NCBI GenBank assembly: GCA_002205125.1
Contig: NIOE01000002.1
Span: forward strand, 620,001-684,000
Reading direction: 5' to 3'
DNA length: 64,000 nt
From: Roseateles noduli
GTDB lineage: Bacteria > Pseudomonadota > Gammaproteobacteria > Burkholderiales > Burkholderiaceae_C
Shown piece after piece: positions 56,995 through 64,000 of the stretch (within the stretch, counting starts at the first letter, position 1; every line of letters starts with the position of its first letter). Both the position numbers and the translations under genes were made by a program. The notes beneath the pieces were generated by a model that had not been told where the DNA came from, ran no database searches, and worked only from the letters and a program-made list of their open reading frames with translations.

Positions 56995-59001
56995 TCAATC
57001 CCCGCCGGCCTTGCGCCCCAGCGCCACCTGGATCGCGCGGGTGAGCGCGGCCAATTCGATGGGCTTCGCGACATAGCCCTGGAACCCGGCCGACAGGCCT
57101 TCCTGCCGATCCGCGACCATCGCGAACGCGGTCAGCGCCACGGCCGGCAATTGCTCGGGACTGCCGCCCGGCAGCTGCCGCACCGCGCGGATCAGCGAGC
57201 GCCCGTCCATCTCCGGCATGCCGATGTCGGACACCAGCAGGTCGTAGTGCTCCTCGCCCTCTTCGAGCCGTGACAGCACCTCCGCCGCGCTCGTCGCCAC
57301 GCTGACCTTTGCGCCCAGTCGGCTCAGCGCCACCTGGCCGACCTCGCGCGCGTCCTCCTCGTCGTCGACGAGCAGCACCCGCACGCCCGACAGCGTGTCT
57401 TCCGACAACTCCACCGGCTCGGCGCACGGCGGCGGCGCCAGGGCCTGGTCCTGCAGCATCGGCAGGCGCAGCTCGAAGACCGAGCCGCCGCCCGGTCCCG
57501 GGCTGTCGGCGCTGATGCGGCCCTGGTGCAGCTGCGCGATCGCGCGCGCGATCGCCAGGCCCAGGCCGAGGCCGCCGACCTTGCGCGTCTTCGAGCCGTC
57601 CTCCTGCCGCAGCCGGTCGAACACGAAGGGCAGGAACTCCGGCGAGATGCCGCGTCCCGTGTCCCGCACGCGCAGCAGCGCGCAGCCGTCCTCGATCTCG
57701 ACATGCACGTCCACGCTGCCGCCGCCCTCGGTGAACTTGATGGCGTTGCCGATCAGGTTCGTGAGCACCTGCGACAGGCGCTGCGCGTCGCCCGCGACCC
57801 ACACCGCGTCCGCCGCATGGCAGTTCAGCGCCACGCCCTTGCCCTGCGCCTCGTGCAGCGCGCCCAGCACCGACTCCGACGCCAGCGCCGCCAGGTCCAT
57901 GGGCGCCGTCTGCAGCACCAGCTTGCCGGCCGCCACCGCGCTCATGTCGAGCAGGTCGTTGATCATCCGCGCCTGCAGCTGCGCGTTGCGGCGGATCACC
58001 GTCGACGCCTTGCCCAGCAGCGGATGCGCATCCGAGAAGTTGGTCAGGATGTCCGCCCAGCCCGTGATCGCGCTCAGCGGCGAGCGCAGCTCGTGCGACA
58101 GCACCGCGAGGAACTGGTCCTTCAACTCGTTGGCGCGCTCCGCCTCTTCCTTGCCCTGGCGCAGCGCCTGCTGCGCCTCGTAGGCCGGCGTCGAGTCCTT
58201 GACGATCTTGGAGAACCCCGTCGTCACGCCCGACGCGCTGAACAGCGGCGTCACCACGCCTTCGGCGCGCAGCCGCGTCCCGTCCTGGCGCATCAGCCAG
58301 CGGTCGTCGCGCGCCGCGCCCTGCGTCAGCGCCAGCGCCAGCTCGTTCTCCAGCACACCCGCCGCGCGGTCCTCCGGCGTCAGCAGGATCTCCGCCGACA
58401 TGCCGCGCACGTCGTCCAGCGCGTGGCCGAAGATCGTCCCCGCCGCCCGGTTCCAGTCGCGGATCCGGCCCTCGGTGTCCAGCAGGATCACCGCGTGGTC
58501 CTGCAGCGAATCCACCACCCGCGCGTACAGCGCGTCGGCCTCGCGCAGCTGCGCCTCGACCTGGCTCTGCGCCTCGCGCTGGCGCACCTCGCGCAGCGCG
58601 CGGTCGATCGCCACCGGCAGCCGCGTCAGGCGGCCCTTCATCACATAGTCGGTGGCGCCGCGCTTGAGCAGCTCCACCGTGTTCTCCTCGCCGATCACCC
58701 CCGACACGAAGATGAACGGCGTGCCCGGCACCAGCCGCTGCGCCAGCGTCAGCGCCTCCGCGCCGGTGAAGCCGGGCAACTGGTAGTCGGACAGGATCAG
58801 GTCGAAGCGCTGCGTCTCCAGCGCGCCCAGCAACTGGGCCTCGTCCTTCACCCAGGTCACCCGCGCGCGCGGATGCGTCGTCTCCAGCGACGCGAGCAGC
58901 AGCTCCGCGTCGAAGGTCGAATCCTCCAGCAGGAGGATCTCCAGCGGCGGCGCGGCCGCGTCGATCGGCGGCGGTGACGGCGTCAGCGAGGGTTCAGTCA
59001 T
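56995..59001 (-). CDS. Hybrid histidine kinase, REC-PAS-HisKA-HATPase-REC
   Basis: The protein has 668 residues. Receiver 1 (about 20-140) has Asp in LILSDYQLPGF and ends DYVMKGRL. A PAS domain follows (about 165-275, VVDSLQDHAVILLDTEGRIRDWNRA). The HisKA domain has SHELRSPLSAITGW, HATPase has NLIGNAIKF and GLGLGLAIA, and a second receiver (about 540-660) has LLVSDIGMPEMDG. It has no membrane segment, so it is cytoplasmic. It starts 4 bases after the response-regulator gene of the phytochrome operon and probably receives or relays that signal. Confidence 0.92.
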   Translation of the reverse strand: MTEPSLTPSPPPIDAAAPPLEILLLEDSTFDAELLLASLETTHPRARVTWVKDEAQLLGALETQRFDLILSDYQLPGFTGAEALTLAQRLVPGTPFIFVSGVIGEENTVELLKRGATDYVMKGRLTRLPVAIDRALREVRQREAQSQVEAQLREADALYARVVDSLQDHAVILLDTEGRIRDWNRAAGTIFGHALDDVRGMSAEILLTPEDRAAGVLENELALALTQGAARDDRWLMRQDGTRLRAEGVVTPLFSASGVTTGFSKIVKDSTPAYEAQQALRQGKEEAERANELKDQFLAVLSHELRSPLSAITGWADILTNFSDAHPLLGKASTVIRRNAQLQARMINDLLDMSAVAAGKLVLQTAPMDLAALASESVLGALHEAQGKGVALNCHAADAVWVAGDAQRLSQVLTNLIGNAIKFTEGGGSVDVHVEIEDGCALLRVRDTGRGISPEFLPFVFDRLRQEDGSKTRKVGGLGLGLAIARAIAQLHQGRISADSPGPGGGSVFELRLPMLQDQALAPPPCAEPVELSEDTLSGVRVLLVDDEEDAREVGQVALSRLGAKVSVATSAAEVLSRLEEGEEHYDLLVSDIGMPEMDGRSLIRAVRQLPGGSPEQLPAVALTAFAMVADRQEGLSAGFQGYVAKPIELAALTRAIQVALGRKAGGD

Positions 59002-59005
59002 TGCG

Positions 59006-59464
59006 TCATTCGTAGCGGCGCGTGGCGCGCAGCGATCCGGGCGGCGGCTCGTTGAGCACGGCCCAGAACACCCCCAGGTCCGCGATCGCCGCGACGAACT
59101 GCTTGAACTCCACCGGCTTGACCACGTACGCGTTCACGCCCAGCTCGTAGCTGTGCACCACGTCCGACTCGGTCTGCGACGAGGTCAGCATCACCACCGG
59201 GACGCTCTTCAGCGACGCCGTGGCGCGCACCGCCTTCAGCACCTCCAGCCCGTTCACCTTCGGCAGCTTCAGGTCCAGCAGGATCACCGCCGGGTTGCCC
59301 TCGGCGCGGTCCGCGTGGACGCCTTCGCGGTTCAGGTAATCCAGCGCCTCGGCGCCGTCGCGCACGATGATCACTTCATTGGCGAGCTGGCTGCGTTCCA
59401 GCGCGACCAAGGTGAGTTCGAGGTCGCGGGCGTCGTCTTCAACAAGCAGGATGGGCTTGAGCAT
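59006..59464 (-). CDS. Single-domain response regulator of the phytochrome operon (Rcp1-like)
   Basis: The protein has 152 residues. It has the acidic pair VEDDARD, phospho-acceptor Asp in ILLDLKLPKVNG, Thr in VVMLTSSQ, and Lys in AYVVKPVEF. This long loop form with an extended C-terminus (FWAVLNEPPP) is typical of phytochrome-associated regulators. It lies 19 bases after bphP and 4 bases before the hybrid kinase, in the same transcription unit. Confidence 0.92.
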   Translation of the reverse strand: MLKPILLVEDDARDLELTLVALERSQLANEVIIVRDGAEALDYLNREGVHADRAEGNPAVILLDLKLPKVNGLEVLKAVRATASLKSVPVVMLTSSQTESDVVHSYELGVNAYVVKPVEFKQFVAAIADLGVFWAVLNEPPPGSLRATRRYE

Positions 59465-59483
59465 GGCGTTCGGGGTCTTCGGG

Positions 59484-61877
59484 TCAGAAAAGGGAGGTGT
59501 CGGTCCGCGCGGGCCGCTCGGAAGCGCTCGCGGCGGGGCCGGCAGGGGGGAGGGCGCCGGAAGCGGCGGGGGAGGAACCGGAAGGAGCGCCGGAGGAAGT
59601 GCCGGGAGCTTCGGCGGCCAAGGCTTCGTACATCGCGCGCGTCGGCAGGGTGAAGCGGAAGCGCGCGCCGCGGTCGGCTTCGCCCCAGGCCTCGACCTGG
59701 CCGCCGTGCCGCTCGACGATGCGACGCACGCTCGCCAGGCCGATGCCCGTGCCTTCGAAGGCTTCGGTCTGGTGCAGCCGCTGGAACACGCCGAACAGCT
59801 TGTTCACGTACTTCATCTGGAAGCCGACGCCGTTGTCCGAAATGCTCAGTCCGACGCCTTCGTCGCCGTCGATGCCGGCGATCTCGATGCGCGCGGGATC
59901 GCGCGGCCGCGTGTACTTGACGGCATTGGACACCAGGTTGCGGATGGCGACCTGGAGCAGCACCGGATCGCCCCAGAGTCGCGGCAGCGGACGTTGCACC
60001 GACCACTCGATGCGGCGGTCCTTGTTCAGCGTGGTCTGCTCCGCGATCAGGTCGTCGATCAGGTGCTCCGTGTTGAGCGAGCTGTGCTTGATCGCCGAGC
60101 GTCCCATGCGGGAGAAGTCCAGCAGCGCGTCCACCAGTTGGCCGGCGTGCGCGGAGGCTTCCTTCACGTGCGCGAGGTAGCGGCGCGAGCGCTCGGACAG
60201 CGCGCCGCCTTCCATCTCCAGCACCAGGTCGACGAAGCCCGCGATGTGGCGCATCGGCGCGCGCAGGTCGTGCGACACGGTGTAGGAGAAGGCTTCCAGC
60301 TCCTTGTTGACGCGGCCGAGTTCCATGGCGACTTCGGCCATTTCCTCGGCGCGGCGCAGCACGATGCCGATCAGCGCCTGCCGCAGTTCCTGCACGGCGT
60401 GGACCTCGCCTTGAGTCCAGGGCAGGGACCGGCCGCTGACCTGCTGCTTCCAACTGGAGAAGCTGCGGCGCGGATGCAGGCGCGAGTCGTGGCCGGTGGC
60501 CGACTCCTTGCGCGGATCGCCGGCCCAGACGATGGTCTGGACGATCTCGGGCCGGAACCAGACGATGTGGTGCCGGTGCAGCTTGGAGATCGAGATCGCC
60601 AGCAGTCCTGCCGTCGGTCCCAGGGTCTGCGCCGCGGACAAGTCCGTCAATTCGCTCAGCGACGAGGCTTCCACCGGCAGCCGGTCGCTGTGCCAGACCT
60701 CGTCGATGCGGTTGCCCAGCCATTGGCCGAGCGCCAGCAGCGTCGCGTGGTCCGGCGTCTCGCCCACGGCCCAGCAGGTGTCGTTGAGGATCACCGCCGC
60801 GCCCGTCGCGCGCGCCAGACGCAGCAGCGGGCCGGGTTCTTCGATGAGGCGCTGGAGCGTGGCGTCGCTGTCCGACAGGTGCGACACGATCGCCAACGTC
60901 AGCTGCCGCAGCCGCAGCTGCTCGGTCACCTGCTCGTTCTCTTCCTTGGCCTCGATCTGCAGCGACAGCAGCTGCCCCAGATGCTCGCAGGCCATGCGCG
61001 TCTGCCAGGACAGTTGCTTCGGATCGTGGTCGTGGCAGGACACCAGGCCCCACAGCTTCCCGCCCACGATGATGGACACCGACATCGACGCCAGCGTCCG
61101 CATGTTGCGCATGTACTCGAGGTGCACCGGCGACACGCTGCGCAGCGCGGCCTGCGACAGGTCCAGCGCCGTGCCGTCGCGCCCGTCGACGAAGCGCACC
61201 CGCACCGGCTCGTAATTCGCGTCGGCGATCAGCCGGATGTGGTTGATGCGGTAGAGCTCGCGCGCCTGCGGCGGGATGTCCGAGCCCGGGAAGTGGTGGC
61301 CGGCGTAGGCGTCGTAGCCCGCGTCGATCGCTTCGGCGAGCACCTCGCCGTGGCCGTCCGCGTCGAAGCGGTAGGCCAGGCAGCGGCCGAAGCCGGTCAG
61401 CCGCTTCATCTCCGCGACCACCACGCGGCACAGCTCCGTCACCGCGGACGTGCGCTGCATCATCGGCACGAGGTGGCGCGCCAGGCTGTAGATCGGCGCG
61501 CGGTTGCCGGCGTCCGCGGTGTCGGCTTCGAGCTCCAGGTAGGCGAGGTCGCCGATGCGGTGGCCCGACACGTGCAGACGGTGCTCGCCCAGCGTCAGCG
61601 TGCCGCACGACACGGGGCCTTCGCCGTCGACCAGCCCCGGCCGCACCGTGCTGATGGCGTCCAGCGCGCCCTCGATGCGCGCGGGCAGCGCGTCCGACGC
61701 GGACGGCAGCAGGGTCGTCCAGTTCTCGCTGAACGCGACCAGGCTGCCGCTGCGCCAGTCCACCGCGGCCAGCCAGCCGTGCGGCTGGATCGCGCCGGGC
61801 ACGCGGATCGGCTCGCTCGCGCATTGCGCGATCTGCAGGTCCGTCGGGGAGGGCGCCAGCACGTCGGTGTTCATCAT
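59484..61877 (-). CDS. bphP: Bacteriophytochrome histidine kinase BphP
   Basis: The protein has 797 residues from the ATG at 61877 (ATGA overlap with bphO); the next ATG at 61874 has a better-spaced GAGG and may be used instead. The N-terminal CASEPIRVPGAIQPHG holds the biliverdin-binding Cys (about residue 20). PAS, GAF (FPGSDIPPQARELY, INHIRLIADANY) and PHY domains follow, then HisKA (SHDLRAPMRHI) and HATPase (NLVSNAVKY, GTGIGLAS). It is a red/far-red photoreceptor kinase. The Pro/Ser/Ala-rich C-terminal tail (last 45 residues) is unusual. Confidence 0.95.
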   Translation of the reverse strand: MMNTDVLAPSPTDLQIAQCASEPIRVPGAIQPHGWLAAVDWRSGSLVAFSENWTTLLPSASDALPARIEGALDAISTVRPGLVDGEGPVSCGTLTLGEHRLHVSGHRIGDLAYLELEADTADAGNRAPIYSLARHLVPMMQRTSAVTELCRVVVAEMKRLTGFGRCLAYRFDADGHGEVLAEAIDAGYDAYAGHHFPGSDIPPQARELYRINHIRLIADANYEPVRVRFVDGRDGTALDLSQAALRSVSPVHLEYMRNMRTLASMSVSIIVGGKLWGLVSCHDHDPKQLSWQTRMACEHLGQLLSLQIEAKEENEQVTEQLRLRQLTLAIVSHLSDSDATLQRLIEEPGPLLRLARATGAAVILNDTCWAVGETPDHATLLALGQWLGNRIDEVWHSDRLPVEASSLSELTDLSAAQTLGPTAGLLAISISKLHRHHIVWFRPEIVQTIVWAGDPRKESATGHDSRLHPRRSFSSWKQQVSGRSLPWTQGEVHAVQELRQALIGIVLRRAEEMAEVAMELGRVNKELEAFSYTVSHDLRAPMRHIAGFVDLVLEMEGGALSERSRRYLAHVKEASAHAGQLVDALLDFSRMGRSAIKHSSLNTEHLIDDLIAEQTTLNKDRRIEWSVQRPLPRLWGDPVLLQVAIRNLVSNAVKYTRPRDPARIEIAGIDGDEGVGLSISDNGVGFQMKYVNKLFGVFQRLHQTEAFEGTGIGLASVRRIVERHGGQVEAWGEADRGARFRFTLPTRAMYEALAAEAPGTSSGAPSGSSPAASGALPPAGPAASASERPARTDTSLF

Positions 61878-62557
61878 GACCTCGGAGGCGCTGCCGGTAC
61901 CGACCTGGGGGTGGATGTGGCGGCGGCAGGGTGGCCCGCCGCATCGACCGGGGCAAAGGTCGAGATCAACGCCTGGAAGGTGTCCACCGCGGCATCGCAG
62001 GCGGCGGTGCGGTCCTCCTCCGTGCTGCCGGCCTCGACCTGGGCGAGCTGGCGGAACTCCCGCCACATCGCCCCGGTCCGGGCGCCGAAGCCGTGGAAGT
62101 AGGCCGTGCCGTGCTCGGGGGTCAGGCCGTGCGCGGCCAGCAGCTTGGGCGTCAGCACCTGGCCGCCGAGGGCCGAGCCCTCGATCACGTACAGCGATCC
62201 GATCGCCGCCGCCGGCGAGTCCAGCCGCAGGCCGTCGAGTGCCGCGAGGGCCGATGCGCTCATCACGTCGTCCGCGGCGTCCTCGGGCAGGGCGAGCGCC
62301 GTCAGGTCGCGGGCCGCGAAGGGCGAGCGCACCCGGGCGTCGAACCAGGGGTGCAGGCGCTCGGGCAAGGCCTGGCGCACGCGCGGTTCCCAGAGCTGCA
62401 GGAACTCATGGAAGCCGCGCAGGATGCGACCGTAGCGGGTCAGCGGCATCGGTGCCTCCAGCCGGAGCAGCGCCTCGATGTCGTCGTGCAGCGGCCCCGT
62501 GCAGCGGCGCAGGCGGGGGAGCAGGTCGGTGTCGATCGTGGCGTCGGTCGTCGTCAT
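61874..62557 (-). CDS. bphO: Biliverdin-producing heme oxygenase BphO
   Basis: The protein has 227 residues from the ATG at 62557; longer frames run into the upstream intergenic region. RCTGPLHDDIEALL gives the proximal heme-ligand His region, and YVIEGSALGGQVL is the heme oxygenase distal-helix motif. Then come FHGFGARTGAMWREF and AAVDTFQALIS. It cleaves heme to biliverdin, the chromophore of the adjacent phytochrome. Its stop overlaps bphP (ATGA), so chromophore and apoprotein are co-produced. Confidence 0.9.
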   Translation of the reverse strand: MTTTDATIDTDLLPRLRRCTGPLHDDIEALLRLEAPMPLTRYGRILRGFHEFLQLWEPRVRQALPERLHPWFDARVRSPFAARDLTALALPEDAADDVMSASALAALDGLRLDSPAAAIGSLYVIEGSALGGQVLTPKLLAAHGLTPEHGTAYFHGFGARTGAMWREFRQLAQVEAGSTEEDRTAACDAAVDTFQALISTFAPVDAAGHPAAATSTPRSVPAAPPRS

Positions 62558-62873
62558 GAAGCTGGAGAGGCAAGGCGGATGCGCAGCCCGGAACGGTCCT
62601 GTTGCGGCCGTGCCGCAACCCCGCTCCGCGAAGGCGCGGATTATGGTCAGAAAGGCGCAGGGCAAACATCCGTCCCGCCCCCTACGGACGAGGGGTCCGA
62701 CGCGTGTGCCGGAACCCGGCAAGAATGTCGGACCGTCCTTCAGAGGGAAGGGGGTGGGGGAGGCACGCCGTTTGCCGACTCTTGCCGATTCGCCTAATCG
62801 CACGTCCGTCGCGCGTCCGCTCTTGTCGCGCGCGTCGGCCTTCCTCAGTGGACCTCTTGCCGCAGGGTTTGCC
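62558..62873. other. Divergent promoter region between bphO and a response-regulator gene
   Basis: These 316 bases contain no gene I can support. The main structure is a nested inverted repeat at 62694-62734, annotated separately. No clear -35/-10 pair was found for either gene. Confidence 0.5.
62694..62734. promoter_or_regulatory. Nested inverted repeat in the bphO promoter region
   Basis: The outer arms GGTCCGAC (62694-62701) and GTCGGACC (62727-62734) are exact complements. Inner arms TGCCGG (62707-62712) and CCGGCA (62716-62721) flank AAC. It could be an operator or a leader hairpin. Confidence 0.5.
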
Positions 62874-63248
62874 ATGCCTCCCCACGCCGTCATCGTCGAC
62901 GACAACATCGAGTCCAGCGAAACGCTGGGCATCCTCCTGGAGTTGGAGGGTTACACCGCCGCGACCGCGGCGACCTTGCGCGAAGCGCGGCAGCGCATCG
63001 CCGAGCATCGGCCGGATGTGTTGATCCTGGATCGCGCGCTGCCGGACGGGCAGGGCATGGATTTCCTGACCGAGGCCTTGCTGCAGGGACCGATGACGGT
63101 CGTGATGCTGACGGGCACGTCGGATCCGGGTGATGCGGCAGAGGCGATCCGACGCGGCGCGAGCGCCTACCTGGTCAAGCCAGCGACGATCGATCAGCTC
63201 AAGGAAGTGCTCGATCGCGCGTCGCAGGGATCGCGCCAGGCGGCCTGA
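62874..63248 (+). CDS. Single-domain response regulator (CheY-like)
   Basis: The protein has 124 residues from the ATG at 62874; a much longer in-frame extension to 62478 overlaps bphO and the promoter region. It has the acidic pocket VDDNIE, phospho-acceptor in LILDRALPDGQG, Thr in VVMLTGTS and Lys in AYLVKPAT. There is no output domain. It is divergent from the phytochrome operon and may be part of the same phosphorelay, which is inferred from position. Confidence 0.88.
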   Translation: MPPHAVIVDDNIESSETLGILLELEGYTAATAATLREARQRIAEHRPDVLILDRALPDGQGMDFLTEALLQGPMTVVMLTGTSDPGDAAEAIRRGASAYLVKPATIDQLKEVLDRASQGSRQAA

Positions 63249-63313
63249 GGGCCGCAAAGAACTTCTCCCGAACGCCTCGGTGCGCGGCCGTCGAAGGACA
63301 GCGCTGCGTCGGT

Positions 63314-63364
63314 GTATGGGGGAAGGGTTTTCGCGGCGGAGCCGGGAAAATCTTTCTCCCATAC
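63314..63364. repeat. Imperfect inverted repeat
   Basis: The arms 63314-63332 and 63345-63364 pair over about 16 of 20 positions (GTATGGG...TTTTC with GAAAA...CCCATAC) around a 12-base GC-rich loop. Confidence 0.65.
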
Positions 63365-63415
63365 GGACCCAGAGGCGTCGAAGGGAAGAGGGCCTCCATA
63401 CTTCCACCTCAGCTG

Positions 63416-63452
63416 GCCCTCACCCCCGCCCTCTCCCGCAAGCGGGAGAGGG
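63416..63452 (+). repeat. REP-like palindromic element, copy 2
   Basis: A CCCTCACCCCC lead is followed by a perfect 11-bp stem, CCCTCTCCCGC (63429-63439) with GCGGGAGAGGG (63442-63452). It is the same element as at 38064-38103. Confidence 0.85.
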
Positions 63453-63490
63453 AGTCCGACCGGCTCCACTCGTTGCGCTTGCTCCTCTTG

Positions 63491-63530
63491 CCCCCTCTCC
63501 CGCTTGCGGGAGAGGGTTGGGGTGAGGGGC
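63491..63530 (-). repeat. REP-like palindromic element, copy 3 (inverted)
   Basis: The same 11-bp stem (63493-63503 with 63506-63516) is followed by TTGGGGTGAGGGG. It is therefore the inverted copy of the element at 63416, about 55 bases away. Confidence 0.85.
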
Positions 63531-63556
63531 GCGCGTAGCGCGCGGGGTCTTCGCAG

Positions 63557-64000
63557 TCAGCGGAAATCGTCGAGCTGGATGCCGTGGCGGTGGAGCTTGT
63601 CGTAGAGCGTCTTGCGCGGTGTGCCGAGCAGCTCCATCGCTGCCGGTACCTTGCCGCCTGAGCGGCGCAGCGCCTGCTCGATGAGTGCCTTCTCGACCAT
63701 CTCCATCTGGCGCGCCAACGCCAGGTTGGGCACCGCCTGGATGGCGGCCGAGGAGTCGAGGTCGTCGAGCGCCAGCACGAAGCGGTCGGCGGCGTTGCGG
63801 ATCTCGCGCACGTTGCCGGGCCAGTCGTGGGCCATCAGTTCGCGCAGCTTTTCCGGCGTCAGTTCGGGCGCCTCGCGCTCGTAGCGCTTGCAGGCCTGGG
63901 CGACGAAGTGCTCGAACAGCAGCGGGATGTCTTCGCGGCGCTCGCGCAGCGGCGGCAGCACCAGCGTGGCGATGTTGAGCCGGTAGTACAGGTCGCTGCG
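63557..64000 (-). CDS. Sigma-54-dependent transcriptional regulator, NtrC family (N-terminal part beyond window)
   Basis: Only the last 147 residues are in the window. They contain the end of the AAA+ domain (SDLYYRLNIATLVLPPLRERREDIPLLFEHF, HDWPGNVREIRNAADRF) and a Fis-type helix-turn-helix at the C-terminus (ALRRSGGKVPAAMELLGTPRKTLYDKLHRHGI). The wording around RNAADRFVLAL and the KTLYDKL helix resemble DctD-type regulators of C4-dicarboxylate transport. The receiver domain that would support this is out of view. Confidence 0.88.
   Translation of the reverse strand, partial: RSDLYYRLNIATLVLPPLRERREDIPLLFEHFVAQACKRYEREAPELTPEKLRELMAHDWPGNVREIRNAADRFVLALDDLDSSAAIQAVPNLALARQMEMVEKALIEQALRRSGGKVPAAMELLGTPRKTLYDKLHRHGIQLDDFR

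Larger units (their letters stand above)
63249..63556. other. Convergent intergenic region with palindromic repeats
   Basis: These 308 bases between the response regulator and the sigma-54 activator hold no gene. They contain a long imperfect inverted repeat (63314-63364) and two REP-like elements (63416-63452 and 63491-63530) in opposite orientation. Confidence 0.75.

Noticed and set aside
59367-62102. A 911-codon plus-strand frame over bphP and bphO
   Set aside because: It is antisense to a full bacteriophytochrome with all domain motifs; the composition is that of a shadow.
63416-63530. The REP-like pair considered as ends of an insertion sequence
   Set aside because: Only about 38 bases lie between the stems and there is no transposase or target duplication.

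Overview
This 64 kb window is chromosomal DNA from a high-GC betaproteobacterium. I infer the order Burkholderiales, most likely the Roseateles/Mitsuaria/Rubrivivax neighbourhood. The reasons are the strong G/C bias at third codon positions, the rimP-nusA-infB-rbfA-truB-typA block, the PEP-CTERM/PrsT surface-protein genes, YaeQ, DUF1294/cold-shock and oligoribonuclease genes typical of that order, and the lack of any plasmid, phage or IS module. Nearly all of the window is coding. Many long antisense open frames exist, but they are codon-bias shadows.

Layout. 1-3 kb: a periplasmic Cu/Zn superoxide dismutase cut by the left edge, a LysE-type exporter, tRNA-Ser(GGA) and an SPFH/NfeD membrane pair. 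3-6.5 kb: a large PLP-dependent basic amino-acid decarboxylase converging on fabI. 6.6-15.3 kb: the translation and transcription operon rimP-nusA-infB-rbfA-truB, then typA. 15.5-19.4 kb: a PEP-CTERM protein behind a sigma-54-type promoter, and the TPR protein PrsT. 19.5-21.2 kb: yajQ and murB, divergent. 21.2-23.5 kb: an overlapping ATPase/HNH pair that looks like a Septu (PtuA/PtuB) anti-phage system. 23.5-27.7 kb: a secreted beta-helix protein and a two-gene sensor unit (periplasmic SUOX-fold protein plus hybrid histidine kinase). 28-36.3 kb: acyl-CoA synthetase, an acetyltransferase-DUF924 fusion, an S9 peptidase, yaeQ, a secreted coiled-coil protein and an M3 oligopeptidase.

36.3-45.4 kb: small ORFs, an SDR enzyme, rsgA, an M48 protease, orn, a PabB-PabC fusion, and a SWIM/SNF2-like protein whose helicase motifs look dead. 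45.4-50.9 kb: an FAD-linked lipoprotein oxidase, a DEAD-box RNA helicase with a long leader and RG-rich tail, a cold-shock-DUF1294 membrane protein and a GNAT enzyme. 50.9-56.1 kb: a three-gene MksFEB-type condensin. 56.2-57 kb: a toxin-antitoxin remnant with a frameshifted toxin. 57-63.2 kb: a bacteriophytochrome operon (heme oxygenase, BphP, response regulator, hybrid kinase) with a divergent single-domain response regulator. 63.2-64 kb: palindromic repeats and the C-terminal end of a sigma-54 activator.

The items most worth following up are the Septu-like pair with its histone-H1-like tail and palindromic promoter, the apparently catalytically dead SWIM-SNF2 protein, the Cys-less molybdopterin-fold protein coupled to a hybrid kinase, the MksFEB locus without a nuclease subunit, the broken toxin gene and the phytochrome cluster. 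All family calls come from reading motifs by eye; no database search was run.
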